A stretch of DNA of 64,000 nucleotides. Source: Bromus sterilis (Eukaryota; Streptophyta; Magnoliopsida; Poales; Poaceae). Location: contig OX465595.1 of NCBI GenBank assembly GCA_950022295.1, positions 70,330,770 to 70,394,769 on the forward strand, in the 5' to 3' direction. Shown here one piece after another: positions 11,926 through 24,506 of the stretch. Each line of letters opens with the position of its first letter. Position 1 is the stretch's first letter. A program made the translations under genes and the position numbers. The notes under the pieces were generated by a model. The model was not told the origin of the DNA. It did no database searches and saw nothing but the letters and a program-made list of their open reading frames with translations.

Positions 11926-13806
11926 ATGGGTAAGAAAGGAGACCCCAAGGTTCCGATACTACCATCCCGTACAAGAAGAGGTAACACTCTTAGCACTAGT
12001 GCTAAACTTGATTCACCTTCAGTTATGAGTAAGTTTGATTCACCTCAGTTACATGCTACTTCTGCTGAGTCTGGCAATATGTTAGGCACTTTTGATGATG
12101 CTTCTACTACCTTTGAAACTACTGGTTCACTTGGTTCTTTTATTGAAGAACAGATTGCTGCTGCTGCCCGATTCTCGGGAGTTGAAATTCCTGTTACCAA
12201 AACCCCTTTTGGAAAAACTCATGATTTTACTAGCCTTAAGGAGAAACTCCTTGAGGACGATTATATTATACTTGATGATGATTTATGCAGGGAGCTTAAT
12301 GAATGTGCTGATTCCGACCCTACTGCTATAAAGAAGTTGCTTGCAAAGCACTCCTTGAAGAACAAGTTTACTCTTGATCCTACTTTTTCTTCGTCTCCTA
12401 TATGCATTACTGATCCTGATTATGATTTCTCTGTTGACCTTTCACTTATATCCACAGTGGAAGATGATCCCTTTTATGGCAGAGAAAATGACGATGCTAT
12501 AGAGCACCTGACCAAACTCACTGAGTTGGTTAGCTTGTTTACCACTGATGAAAGGATCCGGAACTTTATGTGACCAAGCTTCTTCCTTTTTCTTTGAAAG
12601 GAGATGATAGAGCATGGTATGACGCACTACCATGTGGTTCCATTCAAAGTCCTCAAGATATGGCTATATCTTTTGTTGATAAGTATTTTCCTGCTCATAT
12701 GCAACATGCTGCTTCACAAAGAATCTATAACTTTAAACAGTTGCAGGATGAACATCTTCCTAAAGCTTGGGGAGGTTTTGCAGTTTGCTCAAGGCTAGAC
12801 CGGGACATGAGATCCCTAAGAATGAATTACTTGATATATTTGTTCTGGTCTAACTGATGAATCTAGATCCTATCTAGATAGTTGTGCTGGTTGTGTTTTC
12901 AGGGAAAGAACACTGGACGATGCAGAAGAATTGATGGGCAAGATTGCCAAAAACCACGAAGATTGGTCCGTCCCTGAACCACCTCCACCACTAAAGAAGA
13001 GGGGCATGCTTGTCCTAAGCCCCGAAGATATGCAAGAAGAAAAGAAGTCTATAAAAGAGAAAGGTATTAAAGTTAAAGACGTGAAGAATCTACCTCCAAC
13101 TGAAAAGTTGTGTGAGACTACCACTCACCCACCTATGGTAGAGGTACACTCTCTTTTAGATTTCAATGCAAGTGACACCCCTAAAGGTAAGCCTCCTGAC
13201 CAATGTTTAGATGAGCTTGATAATTTTATTATGAAGCAAAGTCACTTCAATGAAAAGATACAAGGTCAGTTGCATGATAATACTCTTGCTATCAAAAGTT
13301 TGCTTGACGTTATAGGAAGAAATATTAATGATGTTAAATGTTTTGTTAGGCATTTTCATATGGTTGAAACTCAGCTTGAACAAATTTCTAATGTGCAAAA
13401 AGATTTGCTTGGTAACAATGCCAAACAAGACAATTTGCAGGCCTATGGTATAAAGACCCGGGGTGGAACACACACCCAGGACCCTCTCTATCCAGTGGGG
13501 CATACGAAGAGGATCGAGCAAGATTCTCAAGTGCAGGAAGAAGAAATTATTAGCTCTCCAAAGAAGAAGAAGAAGAAAAAGAAACACAAGGAATCTGACA
13601 ATGCCAATGATCCTATAGAAGAAGAAGAACATGCTGTTGATCCAAACAACATATCTACCTCCGATGCTGAGACTGAAGACGGTGCTGAACCTAAAAAAGA
13701 TGCTGAAAAGAATGATCCACCTGAGGTTGGGGAAGAAGAAGCACCTGATAAGCGCAAGAAGTACACTAGAGAAGACTTCATCGCAAGAAGACATGGGAAG
13801 GAATGA
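11926..13806 (+). pseudogene. gag: Athila element A gag (frameshifted)
   Basis: The first ATG after the primer site opens a 215-codon frame (to 12573). It passes by frameshift into the next frame (12570-12857), which carries the retrotransposon gag core (residues such as GDDRAWYDAL, F.DKYFP and YNF.Q), and by a further shift into 12931-13806. That last part is a hydrophilic, Lys/Glu-rich tail with a poly-Lys run near 13560 and an acidic stretch after it. Gag forms the virus-like particle. At least two frameshifts (near 12570 and 12770) disable it. A long antisense ORF at 13207-13872 is a shadow of the low-complexity tail. Confidence 0.8.
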
Positions 13807-13893
13807 GAACCATGGGTACAGAAATCCATGCCCTTTCCAGGTAAGTCTGTCAAAACCAAAGAAGAAGAGCACTAGATCAAGTTTTGTGAGTGG

Positions 13894-14498
13894 ATGAAAC
13901 CTCTTTTTCTTCAGATTCCTTTGACTGATGCTATTAAGTTACCTCCTTATTCAAAATATATGAAAGATATTGTTACTAATAAAAGGAAAGTTCCTAATGA
14001 GGCAATATCTACTATACTTGCTAACTGCTCTTTCAGTGGCAAGATTCCTGAGAAGCTCGGTGATCCAGGTATACCCACCATTCCTTGCTCCATAAAGAAT
14101 AATTATGTTAGAACTGCTTTATGTGATCTTGGTGCAGGAGTGAGTGTTATGCCCTTTTCTCTCTACAAAGGCTTTGTTTAGAGAAACTAATCCCTACAGA
14201 TATCTCCCATCAGATGGCTGACAAGTCAACGGCCATCCCGATCGGTATTTGTGAGGATGTTCCTGTTGAAGTTGCCAATTGCTTAATACTTACTGATTTT
14301 GTTGTGCTTGACATGCCCGAGGATGGGAGCATGTCCACTATTCTTGGTAGAGCTTTTCTTAACACCACAGGAGAAATTATTGATTGCAATAAAGGGAAGA
14401 TTGCCTTCAACGTGAATGACAAAGAACACACAAGTATTTTCCAAAGAAGATCGACAAAAGGCATGGCCTTAACTCCATTGAGAATATCGAGACCGTGA
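13894..14498 (+). pseudogene. Athila element A protease-like domain (frameshifted)
   Basis: The first segment (to 14181) contains the retropepsin-like ALCDLGAGVSVMPFSLY, with the catalytic-type Asp in CDLG. The second (14214-14498), in another frame, continues with the typical downstream part (LILTDFVVLDMPED, ILGRAFL, IIDCNKG). A frameshift separates them near 14170. The homologous region of Athila element B (about 53150-53480) is followed by reverse transcriptase, but here the protease is followed only by noncoding sequence. The element therefore lacks RT, RNase H and integrase. Confidence 0.78.
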
Positions 14499-15232
14499 AG
14501 ATTGGAGAATGGGATTGTCCACTACATGTATACCACAAATACAAAACAATTATGATGGGGACAATGTCCATCAAAGTGAGAATGCAATGATCACTTCATA
14601 AGAGGCGAGACTTTCTGCTCTATATATCACCGGTTTGTTGGCACGACTTGATCAACCTTTCTAACTAGCATGTTTTATCTAGGTAAAAAGCCGAGATTTT
14701 ATTCTCCTTGTTGTACCTAAGTTTTTGTGTTTAAAGCTTCACTTGTTCTAATGTTTTTCCCCAAGTTCATGAAAGTTTTTGCAGCTTTTTGAACTTTGGA
14801 AAATTCTCCACAGTGAAGTTGTCCGGAAAATTCCAGAAAATTCAAAATAAAAATTTCCAGGTAAAAAGCCATCGGGGAGCACCTGAGGCTGACCAGGGGG
14901 GTCCACCCCTGGCCCAGGAGGCCAGGTTGCGCGGCCCAGCCCCTGGCAGCGCCACACACCCTCCTGGGGCCCACAGGCACCCGTTGCTGGCATTTCTTCT
15001 TCCACTCTCTCTCTTTCTCCCCAAAAACTCGTGTTCTTGCTCTGGTTTCATGTTCTTGCTGTTCTTTAGCACAGAACTTCGATCTCCCTCTAGAACCACT
15101 CGTTCGAGCTGAAATTTGGAACAAATACTCCTTGGTATGTGACCCCCTCACCCCTCCAATTAGTTTTCTTGTTGGTGGCTTCATTAGTGAGTATTTAGTA
15201 GTTCTTGGTGCTATTTAGTTGAGCTTAAATGT
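14499..15232 (+). other. Athila element A: noncoding leader of the accessory ORF, GC-rich module and splice donor
   Basis: This is where RT and integrase would be expected, but there is no coding sequence. The 12-mer AGGTAAAAAGCC occurs twice (near 14681 and 14860). A GC-rich block (about 14880-14970) resembles the promoter module of Athila LTRs and is followed by pyrimidine-rich, leader-like sequence. GTATGT at 15135 looks like a 5' splice site that would pair with the acceptor just before 20044. The solo LTR starts at 15233. Confidence 0.5.
15228..15232 (+). repeat. Target site duplication AATGT (left)
   Basis: AATGT directly precedes the LTR start TGTAACAC. An identical AATGT follows the LTR end at 19917-19921. 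This is the 5 bp duplication expected from a Ty3/gypsy integrase. Confidence 0.92.
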
Positions 15233-18200
15233 TGTAACACCCCCAGTGCCAGTACAGTAATCACTACAGTGATTCCACTGTTAGTGATCATTACTGTCGA
15301 TGATCGAGCCTTGATCACCTTTGATCATAGCTCTTTGGAATTCCAACCCTGATAAAATTTTCAAATAAGGTGGATTATAAATTCTCTCCAAGACTTGTGG
15401 ATGCCAGTCGATCAACATGATCATGGTTAAGCCAAGTCAACTCCTAGCCATTTGAATATTCCCAAGTCAAGGATAATTATGAGACCAATGTTGATGGGTT
15501 ATCAAAATAGTCATGGAATATAAAATGAAAATGAAATCATAGTAAACCAAAGTGATGGAATCAAATTATATAATGCCTAACAATCATTAGGCCGTGATTA
15601 TATAGCAATGGTTAATTCATTAAATTGGTATATTAATATTAATAAATAAAAACAATAGCTTGAAAGTTATTAACTTGCCAGGGTAATAAAATAGGCAAGC
15701 GGAATTTTAAATGAACTAAAAATTAGGGAAACAATTTTATAAAATGGCCTATAATCAATGGGTCATTATAAAATGGAAATGAGCTTTTATTATCAAGGTT
15801 AAATAATATTAAATGAATAATAACAGTGCTTGGCAGCCCCGATTGATCCTTTAAATATTTAATCAAAATCCAAATGGTTTTATTATTGAACCCTATCTTT
15901 TGTGGTGCTGCTTTTAGGTGTAACACAATTTATGATGCAATTTTCAAATTTTAGAAAATTCCCTAACTACACAAATAAATAAAAAGAAAATAAAAAGAAA
16001 AAGAAAAAAATGGAAACATAAATAAAGAAACCGGCCCAGGCCAACTGGGCCTAGTGCCCAGCCAACCCAGGCCGGCCCACCCTAGCCCACAGCTGCCCTA
16101 GACCTAGCCCGACCGACCGAACCCCCCCACCCTTCTCTCTCTCGTTCGTCTCTCCCCAATCCCGATCCCGAATCCCTCTTCCTCCTGGGCGCGGCCGCCG
16201 CTGTCCCTGGCCGCCCGGCCGTCGCCCCTCCACACCTGCTCCGGCCAGCCTGGCCGCCGGCTCTCCCACCTCGACGCCGCCCCTCCTTCCCCCCCGGTTT
16301 CCCCACGCCCCGGCTAACCCTAGCCGCACGCCACGGCCTGACGAGCTCGCCGCCGCCATGACTCCAGCGCCTCCCGGAGGTCGCCATCGCCACCCCCTCG
16401 CCGGACTGCCCCGCCCTGCTCCCCTGCCTCCACCGCCGCTGTGCCCGCCCCCCTGTGAGCCTTCCCTCCACCTCCCCATTCCCCCTGCTTGCTGCTGCTG
16501 GGCATGGCCGCAACCCGGCGTGCGCGCCCCTCGCCGCGGTGGCCGCAACTCGCCGCGGCCGCCTCTGCCGCCCCCTACCGCGGCCCTGCGCACGGCCTCC
16601 TCCAGCCATGCCCTACCCGCCCACTGCGGCTCCCCTCGCCGCCCTGCCCGGCAGCCTCGCCGCCGTGCCTCCTGTTCGCCGGAGGGCGTGCACGAGCTTA
16701 GCCACGGGGTTAATCCCCTCCCATTTGATTAACCCGTGGGGTTGTCCCACTGAAAGTGGGCCAACCCAGTTTAGATTAGGTGTTAATCATTAATTAAGAG
16801 ATAACCCCCTGTTAAAATTATGTTAGCAGAGAACCCCCCCTTGATATTAGTTTAAATAATAAGAGATTATAAAACATTAGCCCAATGACATGTGGGTCCA
16901 GTAGTTTTTAGAATAAAATTAAAGATTTAATAAAAAGGCTAGAGGTTGACATGTGGGACCCACTGGTCAGTTGACCAGTCAACCTTACAGGTGGGTCCCC
17001 TCTGTCAGGTTTGACCAGTCAACCCTCTGTGGATAATGTTGCATTTTAATAATAAAGAAAATCCAAAAAATGATTTAAATTGATTTAAAACTTCAGAAAT
17101 CAATATCTTTTAATCCGTATATCGGATCGAAGAACTTTATACATCAAAATTGATCAGAAAAATACAACGAATACGGATACGCTATCCGTATGTCTACCAC
17201 CCCCCTCTAACGTACCGAACATCGACATTCCCCCCTTCGGGCTGTCTGTCGATAATTCCCGGTACCGATAAAAATTGCCCGGATCAAAATACTTTGTATA
17301 CGAAAGTTACTCAGAACGAATCAACGATTACAGATACGATACCCATATCCTCACCACACCCCTCTAACTTACCGAACATCGAACTGTTCCCCCCTCCGGT
17401 GGCACTGTCCGATAATTGCCCGATATCGATAAACCCTCCAGATGAATTTATTCTGAACACAAAAGTTGTTCAGAATAGATCAACTAACTCGGATACACCA
17501 CCCACACGGGTGTCGGATGTCCACGACACCTCCGGCATGAACCCTTCCCCCTCCGGACACCTTGTCCGATAATCACCCGGAGCCTGTATTTCATCCCCGG
17601 ATGAATTCCCGCTCCGAGCAACGTGCATCGTACTGCGTTAGAACCCCGTTTACAATTCACCTGATATGTATTGCATTTGTATTGTTATTATTGCTGTGTA
17701 TTTATTGTTTCTCCCCCCTCTCTTATAATCCGGTAGTCTCGACGTCCGCTGCTGATGCCCCTGTGATCGACTACTTCGTCGACGACCGTACCTCTACCGT
17801 CGAGCTTACAGGCAAGCAGAGCCATTCTCTTCCCCAGATATCGCCTATCTTTCCGTACATTTCTTGCACTAGGCATTGTTACTGCTGCTGCTACGACTAC
17901 AGTCCTATTCAATTGCATAGCCTGATTTTGTCGCCCCTTGATGTACCTTCTTTATCCTATGCTGCCTGCTATGTCTATGCATTATATTCATCAGTGAGCC
18001 CTGCGCATTGTTAGTTAGGATTAGATAGTGGGCCGTGGCCACTCAGGGGAGTGACGCGGGTACAAAATATATACAACTGCAACAGGAACGGATCAATGCA
18101 GACACCCTAGGGAACCTACAACGGCGAGACTCTGCCGAGTCGCTTCGAGTTTGACTTACGAGTGGAATGGACTCGTATTTCACTCTCGTCGGCTCAGTAG

Positions 18201-19916
18201 CGTAGCATCACCGGAATGATACGAGGTTTACCTCTTTAGTTCATTCCGCTGATGTCTCTGTCAAACCCCTTTAAGTGTGCCATCGAGGGTGATACCTCCT
18301 GGTTTCACTTAATGGTAGGCACTCGAATCAACTGGTGTCCTTAAAGGTAAGAGTCGGGCGACCCAACGGTGCCCGCGAGAGGTATATTGTCGGGAGCGAC
18401 AGGGAGGGTACGACCGACGTTACTGGCGTGCTTGGCCCCTGCTCGTATCCCGCGAGAGTTACCAAACCACGAAAAAGTCGAGCTCTACCAAGAGCACACG
18501 CGAGACAAGGTAAGGAGACGGTTCACCTTGTTGGTAACCGCAGTGACTTGGTGGGACGACAAGGTAGGCACCGATGTACTGGTGGTCCTGACTGCTGTCG
18601 TTGACCGCGGGTCGGTTAAGTCGAGGCAACGATAATGGTTGTCACGCAGGTTAATTAAAATGCTAAATGGTTCGGCGGATGACTTGAGAGGCCCGTTGGT
18701 CTGTTCGCACTACCTACACGTGGGATTACGGTGTGGGCCCTCCGCGTCGTAGTTCGTCCGAAAGCTCTTCAGACGTCAGCAGTACTGCGGCCTGATTGCC
18801 GGGAAGTAGTGTCTTTTTGCTGCAGCAGGTGTTGTCTTATTTGCATTTTGCTTATGCTTCACCGGCCAGACTCGCACCGTGCAGGAGCGTGCAAGGGTGA
18901 GGGACCTAGACCCCTTGGCGCATAGGATATAGTCCGGCGGATGGCCTCTCTGTTGAGCCTAGGATGGGCTGCGCCGTGTCGGATAGCTTCGGTGGGGCGT
19001 TCCCTAACAAGGTTCACGCCACCCTGGAGATCCGAGCGTGCAGGTTGAACAGTAGTGCATTCCTGCAGGGAGTTTAATCTATTCGAATAGCCGTGTCCAC
19101 GGTAACAGGACGCTTTATGCTGAAGCTGGATCTTACCACTAGAAACTATTACTATTAAACGGTATGGTTTCGGGTTTTCTTCCTCGCAGGGAAGTCGAGG
19201 AAGGGAACTCGGAGGCATTATTATTATTAATCATTACAACTTATATTATTCAATGTTGCAGCAACTTCTGCTTCATTGTTACTTTATTGCTTTATATAAA
19301 CTGTTGGCTGATTCTCTCCTCATGCTGCAAGACATCGTCGGAAGATGCTAGTCTTCGATAGGCCTAGCTTCTTACCCTTATTCTGATTTCTATCTTGCAG
19401 TCCACTATATACAGCCTCTTCTTTCCGTTGATACAAATGCATAATGCTTAGTAGCGGACGTAAGACTCGCGGGTATACTAGATACTCACCTGCTTTATTT
19501 CCTTTACTGTTTTGCCTGATCGGCCGCTGCAGTCGACGTTGGAGCCTTGGAGTCCAGGGGCAGGAGATCCCCGATGCCGACCACCGCAACGTGAAGATCC
19601 CCGATGACCAAGACCAGGAGTAATTTGGAGGTTCCCAGGCAGGAGGCCTTGCCTTTTTGATCGTTGTTGCTATTTGTGCTAGCCTTCTGAAGGCAACCTT
19701 GTATTCTTGTGTCTGTACTCAGATACTATTGCTTCCGCTAACCTTGTGCTCTCGAGCTGTTGTACTCGAGCCCTCGTGGCCCCTGGCTTGTATTAAACAG
19801 CTTGTATTATTTTATTTGTAGAGTTGTGTTGTGATATCTCACCGTGAGTCCCTGATCTCGATCGTGTACCTTGCGTGTATGATTACTGTACACGGATTGA
19901 TTTTGGGGGCGTCACA
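15233..19916 (+). repeat. Solo LTR, Tekay-type chromovirus (4684 bp)
   Basis: It begins TGTAACACCCCC and ends GGGGGCGTCACA, an inverted terminal pair, and is flanked on both sides by AATGT. No internal region is present, so it is the product of LTR-LTR recombination that removed the element body. Its layout follows the chromovirus LTR at 621-4585: AT-rich start, CpG-rich leader (about 16030-16720), donor-like GTGAG at 16455, and in the 3' part the palindrome TATTCGAATA (19080) and the hairpin at 19179-19203. An inverted partial copy lies at 5972-7740. ORFs such as those at 16051-16609 are shadows of the GC-rich leader. Confidence 0.93.
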
Positions 19917-19921
19917 AATGT
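19917..19921 (+). repeat. Target site duplication AATGT (right)
   Basis: Identical to 15228-15232. The host sequence continues as Athila element A. Confidence 0.92.
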
Positions 19922-20045
19922 ATGCGTAGAAATTTATTTTCCAAGTTTTGTTGCTAGTTTGAGCATTGGTAAAGTAAGTAGAATGTTTTGGCCAAACTAG
20001 TTTTTCTTAAACCTCCGTTTTTGTGGTTTTTCAAAAATTTCAGAA

Positions 20046-21184
20046 ATGGATAGGATAGGAAGATGGCTTGGGAAGAAGAAACCCAAGCGCTCTAGCCGTG
20101 TTACGCGGTCCACAGCTTCACCTTCGGCTACGAGGGTGAGCTACAACGAAGAAATCATACCCTTGGAGCTGTTGGACGCATCACCCGCAAAGGCTATGGC
20201 ATTTCCATGCAGAGATTTCATGGCGGATGGCGGCATACAGGAGGAGTTCGACGCCCTGTGTGCCAGAGCAGGTTTGACACGGCTTGTGACGAGCCGTGTG
20301 CCACAGTATGAGACGCTCACTGCTATCTTTATTAACAGCTTTAGATTCTATCCTGAAAGTGATGCTGTTGTATTTCAGATTTATGAAAGGTTACTAACCA
20401 TGCCTATGAGTACCTTTTGTGAAGCTTTAGGTTTTCCCGACAGAGGACAGAAGAGGAGGATAAAATCTCAAACTGCTGCACTCAGGACCTTCTCGACTCT
20501 TTGTGCAACACTGAAGTGAGGAACACTAACTGTCAGAAGATCTCCAATATTTTGTTCCCTCATCTCAGGTATTTCGCGTATTATATTTCTAGAGGGGTGT
20601 TGGCTCGAGACAACACGAGAAACACTTATTTGCATGATACTGCTATCATGGCGAACGCCCTCACAGGGAATCACGAGTATCATGTGGGCACGCTGATTGC
20701 TAGACGCCTTGCTGCTAATAGCAACAAGGGGGATCTCTTTGGTGGCGGCTATGCCACACTTCTTTTGCAGTTTCTCCAAGGAGAACCGCGCCCAAATGAT
20801 ACAATTTTTCCTTTTGTTAGTATTAATTTGGTTGCCATGAAGAGGCACTTCTTTGTTACCCGGGCCTCTGACAGATATGCACTTGATCATATTCTGTGGT
20901 TTGACGGCGATGTGGAACGCATCATCCGTCTACCTGCACCACTTGTTTTTTATTTTTCTCGCAGGAAGGGATACCGCTTTTGAGATACCCAGTTTGATGA
21001 GATCATGGGGAGATACCAGTTTCATGACCCCACGAAGGGGGTTGTGCCAGATGAGGAGGAGCGCGTGGTGTATCCACCCGTCCAGGAGGAGATCGCCGCC
21101 CCATGGGACGGAGGGTCTTCCTCTGGTTGGGACGAGGGACCTTCCTCATGGGAGGACCCAAGGACTTCAGTGTACGCACCGTAG
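20046..21184 (+). pseudogene. Athila element A accessory ORF (Athila ORF1-like protein)
   Basis: The ATG lies two bases after a pyrimidine-rich 3' splice site (CAG at 20041-20043). The first frame runs to 20519. The protein continues in another frame from about 20480 and passes an in-frame TGA at 20981 to a stop at 21182. The N-terminus is basic (GKKKPKRSSR). The middle matches my memory of the plant Athila ORF1 protein family, with a pattern like F...F.FYPESDAVVFQIYERL, FCEALGF and later HILWF. The C-terminus is acidic with Ser-Gly-Trp repeats. The function of this family is not established; an envelope-like role has been proposed for some Athila ORFs. One frameshift and one stop make it a pseudogene. 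The family name is inference. Confidence 0.68.
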
Positions 21185-23060
21185 GGCTCATACAACCCTT
21201 GGACTTACCATTACCACGGAGCAGGAGGCTCCTCGGGACCGCAGTAGACGAGCCCAACTTAGGACAAAAGCCTAAGCTTGGGGGAGTACGTACTCTCCTC
21301 CCCTTCCATTGTATCTTCCGTTTTGTTCGCTTTGATCTTTTTGAAGTCTTTGCCTGTTCTTCTTTGTTCTTTTATTTTGCAAAAACAACAAAAAGATTTC
21401 TCTTTTATTTTTTCTTTTATTTAGCCTTTGAAAAACCCCAAAAAGATTTTCTTTCTCACTTTAGTTTTCTTTGTTTCAGAGTTCAGCTCGAGTCCGTGAT
21501 GGCATTTGATTATATATTTCCTACGTTCGATTGTGCAAGTGACAAGGCAGTAATGACGAAGATCGACAGAAGGGATTCAACAAGGAAAGCCGGTATGAAC
21601 TCTTTTTTTGTTTCTACTTTTGTACATATACCTGTACTTATGATTAGAGACCAGCTTGTAGTGACATAGTGCTATGTTTACAATGCTTTCCCAGTGGTTC
21701 ATGCTTTCTTTGTGGTTAGTCTCAAATATCTAGAGTTCATAATGTGTTGCTTAAAATGATTGACATGCATTGCATTGCTCATGGTTTGGCATATTGAAGT
21801 GGTATTTCCCTTCAGAGAATTCTTGGATCGACTTGGCACATGTTCACGCATGTTAAGACTAAAAAGTCTGTCATGCCTTGATGACCTTTTTATTTCAGAA
21901 TAGTTATATCACTTTCATGCCAATTCAATGTTGCTTTGTCGCTCTGCATGATTATGACAATTATTTCTCTCTAGTTGGTCGCTTCCCAATCTTTTGCTAG
22001 CCGTCGCTCGCACCAAGCGGATTTCTGCTTGTGCTTCCAAACTCCTTTTCAAACCAGTTATTCCACTTGAGTCCACCATATCTACCTATATGTGGTATTT
22101 AACGGCCACTCCTAACTTAGAATTTCTTGTGCCATCTCGAAATTTATTCAAAAGTTTCCCTTTTGTAACCGTACAAGCTCATGGTGCGGTAATGGAAAAT
22201 CAGTATCTGTCATGCCAAAAATATTTTGACGGAAGTTTTAACTAGTCAATAAAAAAATGAGAGTTACCCTCCCCCATACTTGATGATGGAATAAAATGGA
22301 CCAAATGCTGCTAATGATAGGTGGAACGATACCCTCTTTCCATCCTTGAGGAAAAATAAAAGGTTCCGTAGACCATCAAAGGATTTACGGATAAGGGAAC
22401 ATGTGTAAGCAAAAGGCATTAATATGGTTGGCATGGGAGATATTGAGAGACCTTTACCGTTCACCGTTGACTGGAAAGTTGCACTTCTCAAAAGGAGTTT
22501 TATCTCTGTTTTCAAAACCAAGAGCTCTGGCACACGTTTAGTCTTTGCTTCCTTTCACGGGTTTTCAACCTTGCCTTCAAAAATCCACGGTTCGAGAGTC
22601 TCACCTTCTTTCTTCAAAGCACCAACTATTGAGAGCATAATTGTCATTCTTAGTGTAACATGCATTGTCCCAAAGTACTAAATTGTCTTCTGCATGCTTG
22701 TTATATTGCTAGTCTGAAATTCTTAGTTCTAGTCTCCTTTAAAACTCCGTAGGAGTTTCTGCATTTATGTTTTGCTTCACTCATGGAGGCTAGCGACATA
22801 CCACTCTAGTATGTTCATGCTATGTGCATTGTCATCTTGAATTGATTTTCAACAACATATTATTTACTTTTGTTTTTTTATGACTGATCACATGAAAGAA
22901 GGATTGCTTCGTGCATTGTCTTTGTAGCATGGTGTCAAAACTTGCCAATCTCTTTCGTAGTACATGCTTATATACATTTAATGAAGCAAAAGAGTTTGTC
23001 AAAGTTTTCTTTGTCGCGTCCAGTTCGTTGAACTGAATTGCTTGAGGGCAAGCAATAGCT
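21185..23060 (+). other. Athila element A 3' untranslated region
   Basis: About 1.9 kb without a conserved frame, between the accessory ORF and the polypurine tract. The block 21992-22115 aligns with 58091-58213 in Athila element B (shared words TTTGCTAGCC, AAGCGGA, CTGCTTGTGC and GTCCACCATA), although the two elements are otherwise diverged here. Nothing else is recognised. Confidence 0.6.
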
Positions 23061-23074
23061 AAGATTGGGGGAGT
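23061..23074 (+). promoter_or_regulatory. Polypurine tract of Athila element A
   Basis: AAGATTGGGGGAGT directly precedes the right LTR start TGATACGTC. It primes plus-strand synthesis. Athila element B has the closely similar AGCTTGGGGGAGT before its right LTR. Confidence 0.85.
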
Positions 23075-24477
23075 TGATACGTCTCAAACGTATCTACTTT
23101 TCCAAACACTTTTGTTATTTTTTTGGCTTCATTCTTGCATGATTTGGACGAAACTAACCCAGACTGAAGCTGTTTTCAGCAGAGCTGCCAGTGCTGTTTT
23201 ATATTGTGCAGGTTTCTGGATATTTACGTACGCTGGAAAAATTCACAAAAATCATATAAAAATGAGAGTTCCCGAAGCTTTGACGAAGTCAAAGGGGGCC
23301 ACAAGGCAGCCAGGGGCACCCAGAAGGCTGTGGGGCGCGGCCCAGCCCCTGGCCGCACCACCTGCCCTCCTGGGTGGGTCCCACACCCCCTGGTGCCCTA
23401 CCTTGGCCCTATTTATTCCCTCGGCGAGGAAACTCCAAAAGGACAGTCGCTTTTCCAATTTACGTCGCGGAGCCGCCGCAAACCTCTGTTCTTCTCCGTG
23501 AGAGCTAATTTGGAGGCTGCTTTGTCCTCCGGTGAGGGGAAATCATCGCCATCGTCATCACCATCGCCTCTCCATCACCCCTCCATGACATCTCCTCTCA
23601 TGTGTGAGTAATTCCCTGTTGTAGGCAAAGGGGATGGTAGGGATTTGAGGAGTTAGATCATGTAATATTTCATCATATTGTTGGGGGCATGTTGCCTATC
23701 ATCTACTTAGTGTTTATCATCTCTGTTACAACTTGTTGCTCCTAACTCTTGCCACTTTGGGCCCGAGTGACATGATTTCAGATCTGATCACCCTTTGTTT
23801 TCTTGAGTTTGTTGGTGTTCTTGATCCTATCTATGAGTTGTATGCACCTATTATAGTCCGGAACCGGCGATCCCAATGGTGACAGCTTGGGACACCAAAG
23901 GGGATGGACTATAATTTGAGGATTCCGTGTATCCATGAAGTGTTAATTCTTTGTTCCAGTGCTCTTTGACAGGAGTACCTTAATCTCCCTAAGTTCCTTT
24001 TGGCCCCGTTTGTAGCGGGAGGGTAGGACAAAAGATGTTGTGCAAAGTTCTTATTGCAAGCACGTACAACTACCTTGGGATACATGCCTGATGTTTGATA
24101 TTTGCCTAGATGATCCTTTATTTTCTGTGCGCCTTGCCCGTGTTAGAATCTATTACATGTTCGATCTCATCCAAGCAGCGCCCAATCATCCATCTCCCTA
24201 GCATACAATGTTTCAATCCTGTTGGTTATTAGTTGTTTACTTTTGTTGTTTTACTTTTGCTGTTTCATCACCATCATTATCATCACCACTACCACTTCCA
24301 TACTACCGTTGCTACTAATACCTTTGTGCAAGCAAGTGTTTATTTCAGGTGCGGTTGAATTGAAAACTCAATTTTCAAAGCATGTACGTATTCTTTGGCT
24401 CCCCAAGTGTCGAATCAAGAAATTGGGTTATCTTTCCCGTGAAGACTATCTCGATCCCCTACAGTTGAGGGTTATCA
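23075..24477 (+). repeat. Right LTR of Athila element A (1403 bp)
   Basis: TGATACGTCTC to GGGTTATCA, preceded by a polypurine tract and matching the left LTR from 23307 onward. The GC-rich promoter module lies at about 23330-23400, with a TATA-like CTATTTATTC near 23410. Unusually, it is followed by a spacer and a primer-binding site (24490-24506) instead of a target duplication. Confidence 0.87.
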
Positions 24478-24489
24478 AGTAGTATTTTC

Positions 24490-24506
24490 TGGCGCCGTCG
24501 CCGGGG
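24490..24506 (+). promoter_or_regulatory. Primer-binding site downstream of the right LTR
   Basis: TGGCGCCGTCGCCGGGG follows the right LTR after 12 bp, the normal spacing for a left LTR of this family. It is better preserved than the site at 11853. Beyond it the sequence is LINE-3. The LTR at 23075 must therefore at some time have served as the left LTR of an element whose body is now deleted, or it was exchanged with one by recombination. Confidence 0.78.

Noticed and set aside
13207..13872. 221-codon antisense ORF rich in Phe and Leu
   Set aside because: It is the complement of the Lys/Glu-rich gag tail and mirrors its codon bias.
16051..16732. Overlapping ORFs of 110-180 codons on both strands in the solo LTR
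   Set aside because: Same explanation: GC-rich LTR leader with Pro/Ala/Arg-rich shadows.
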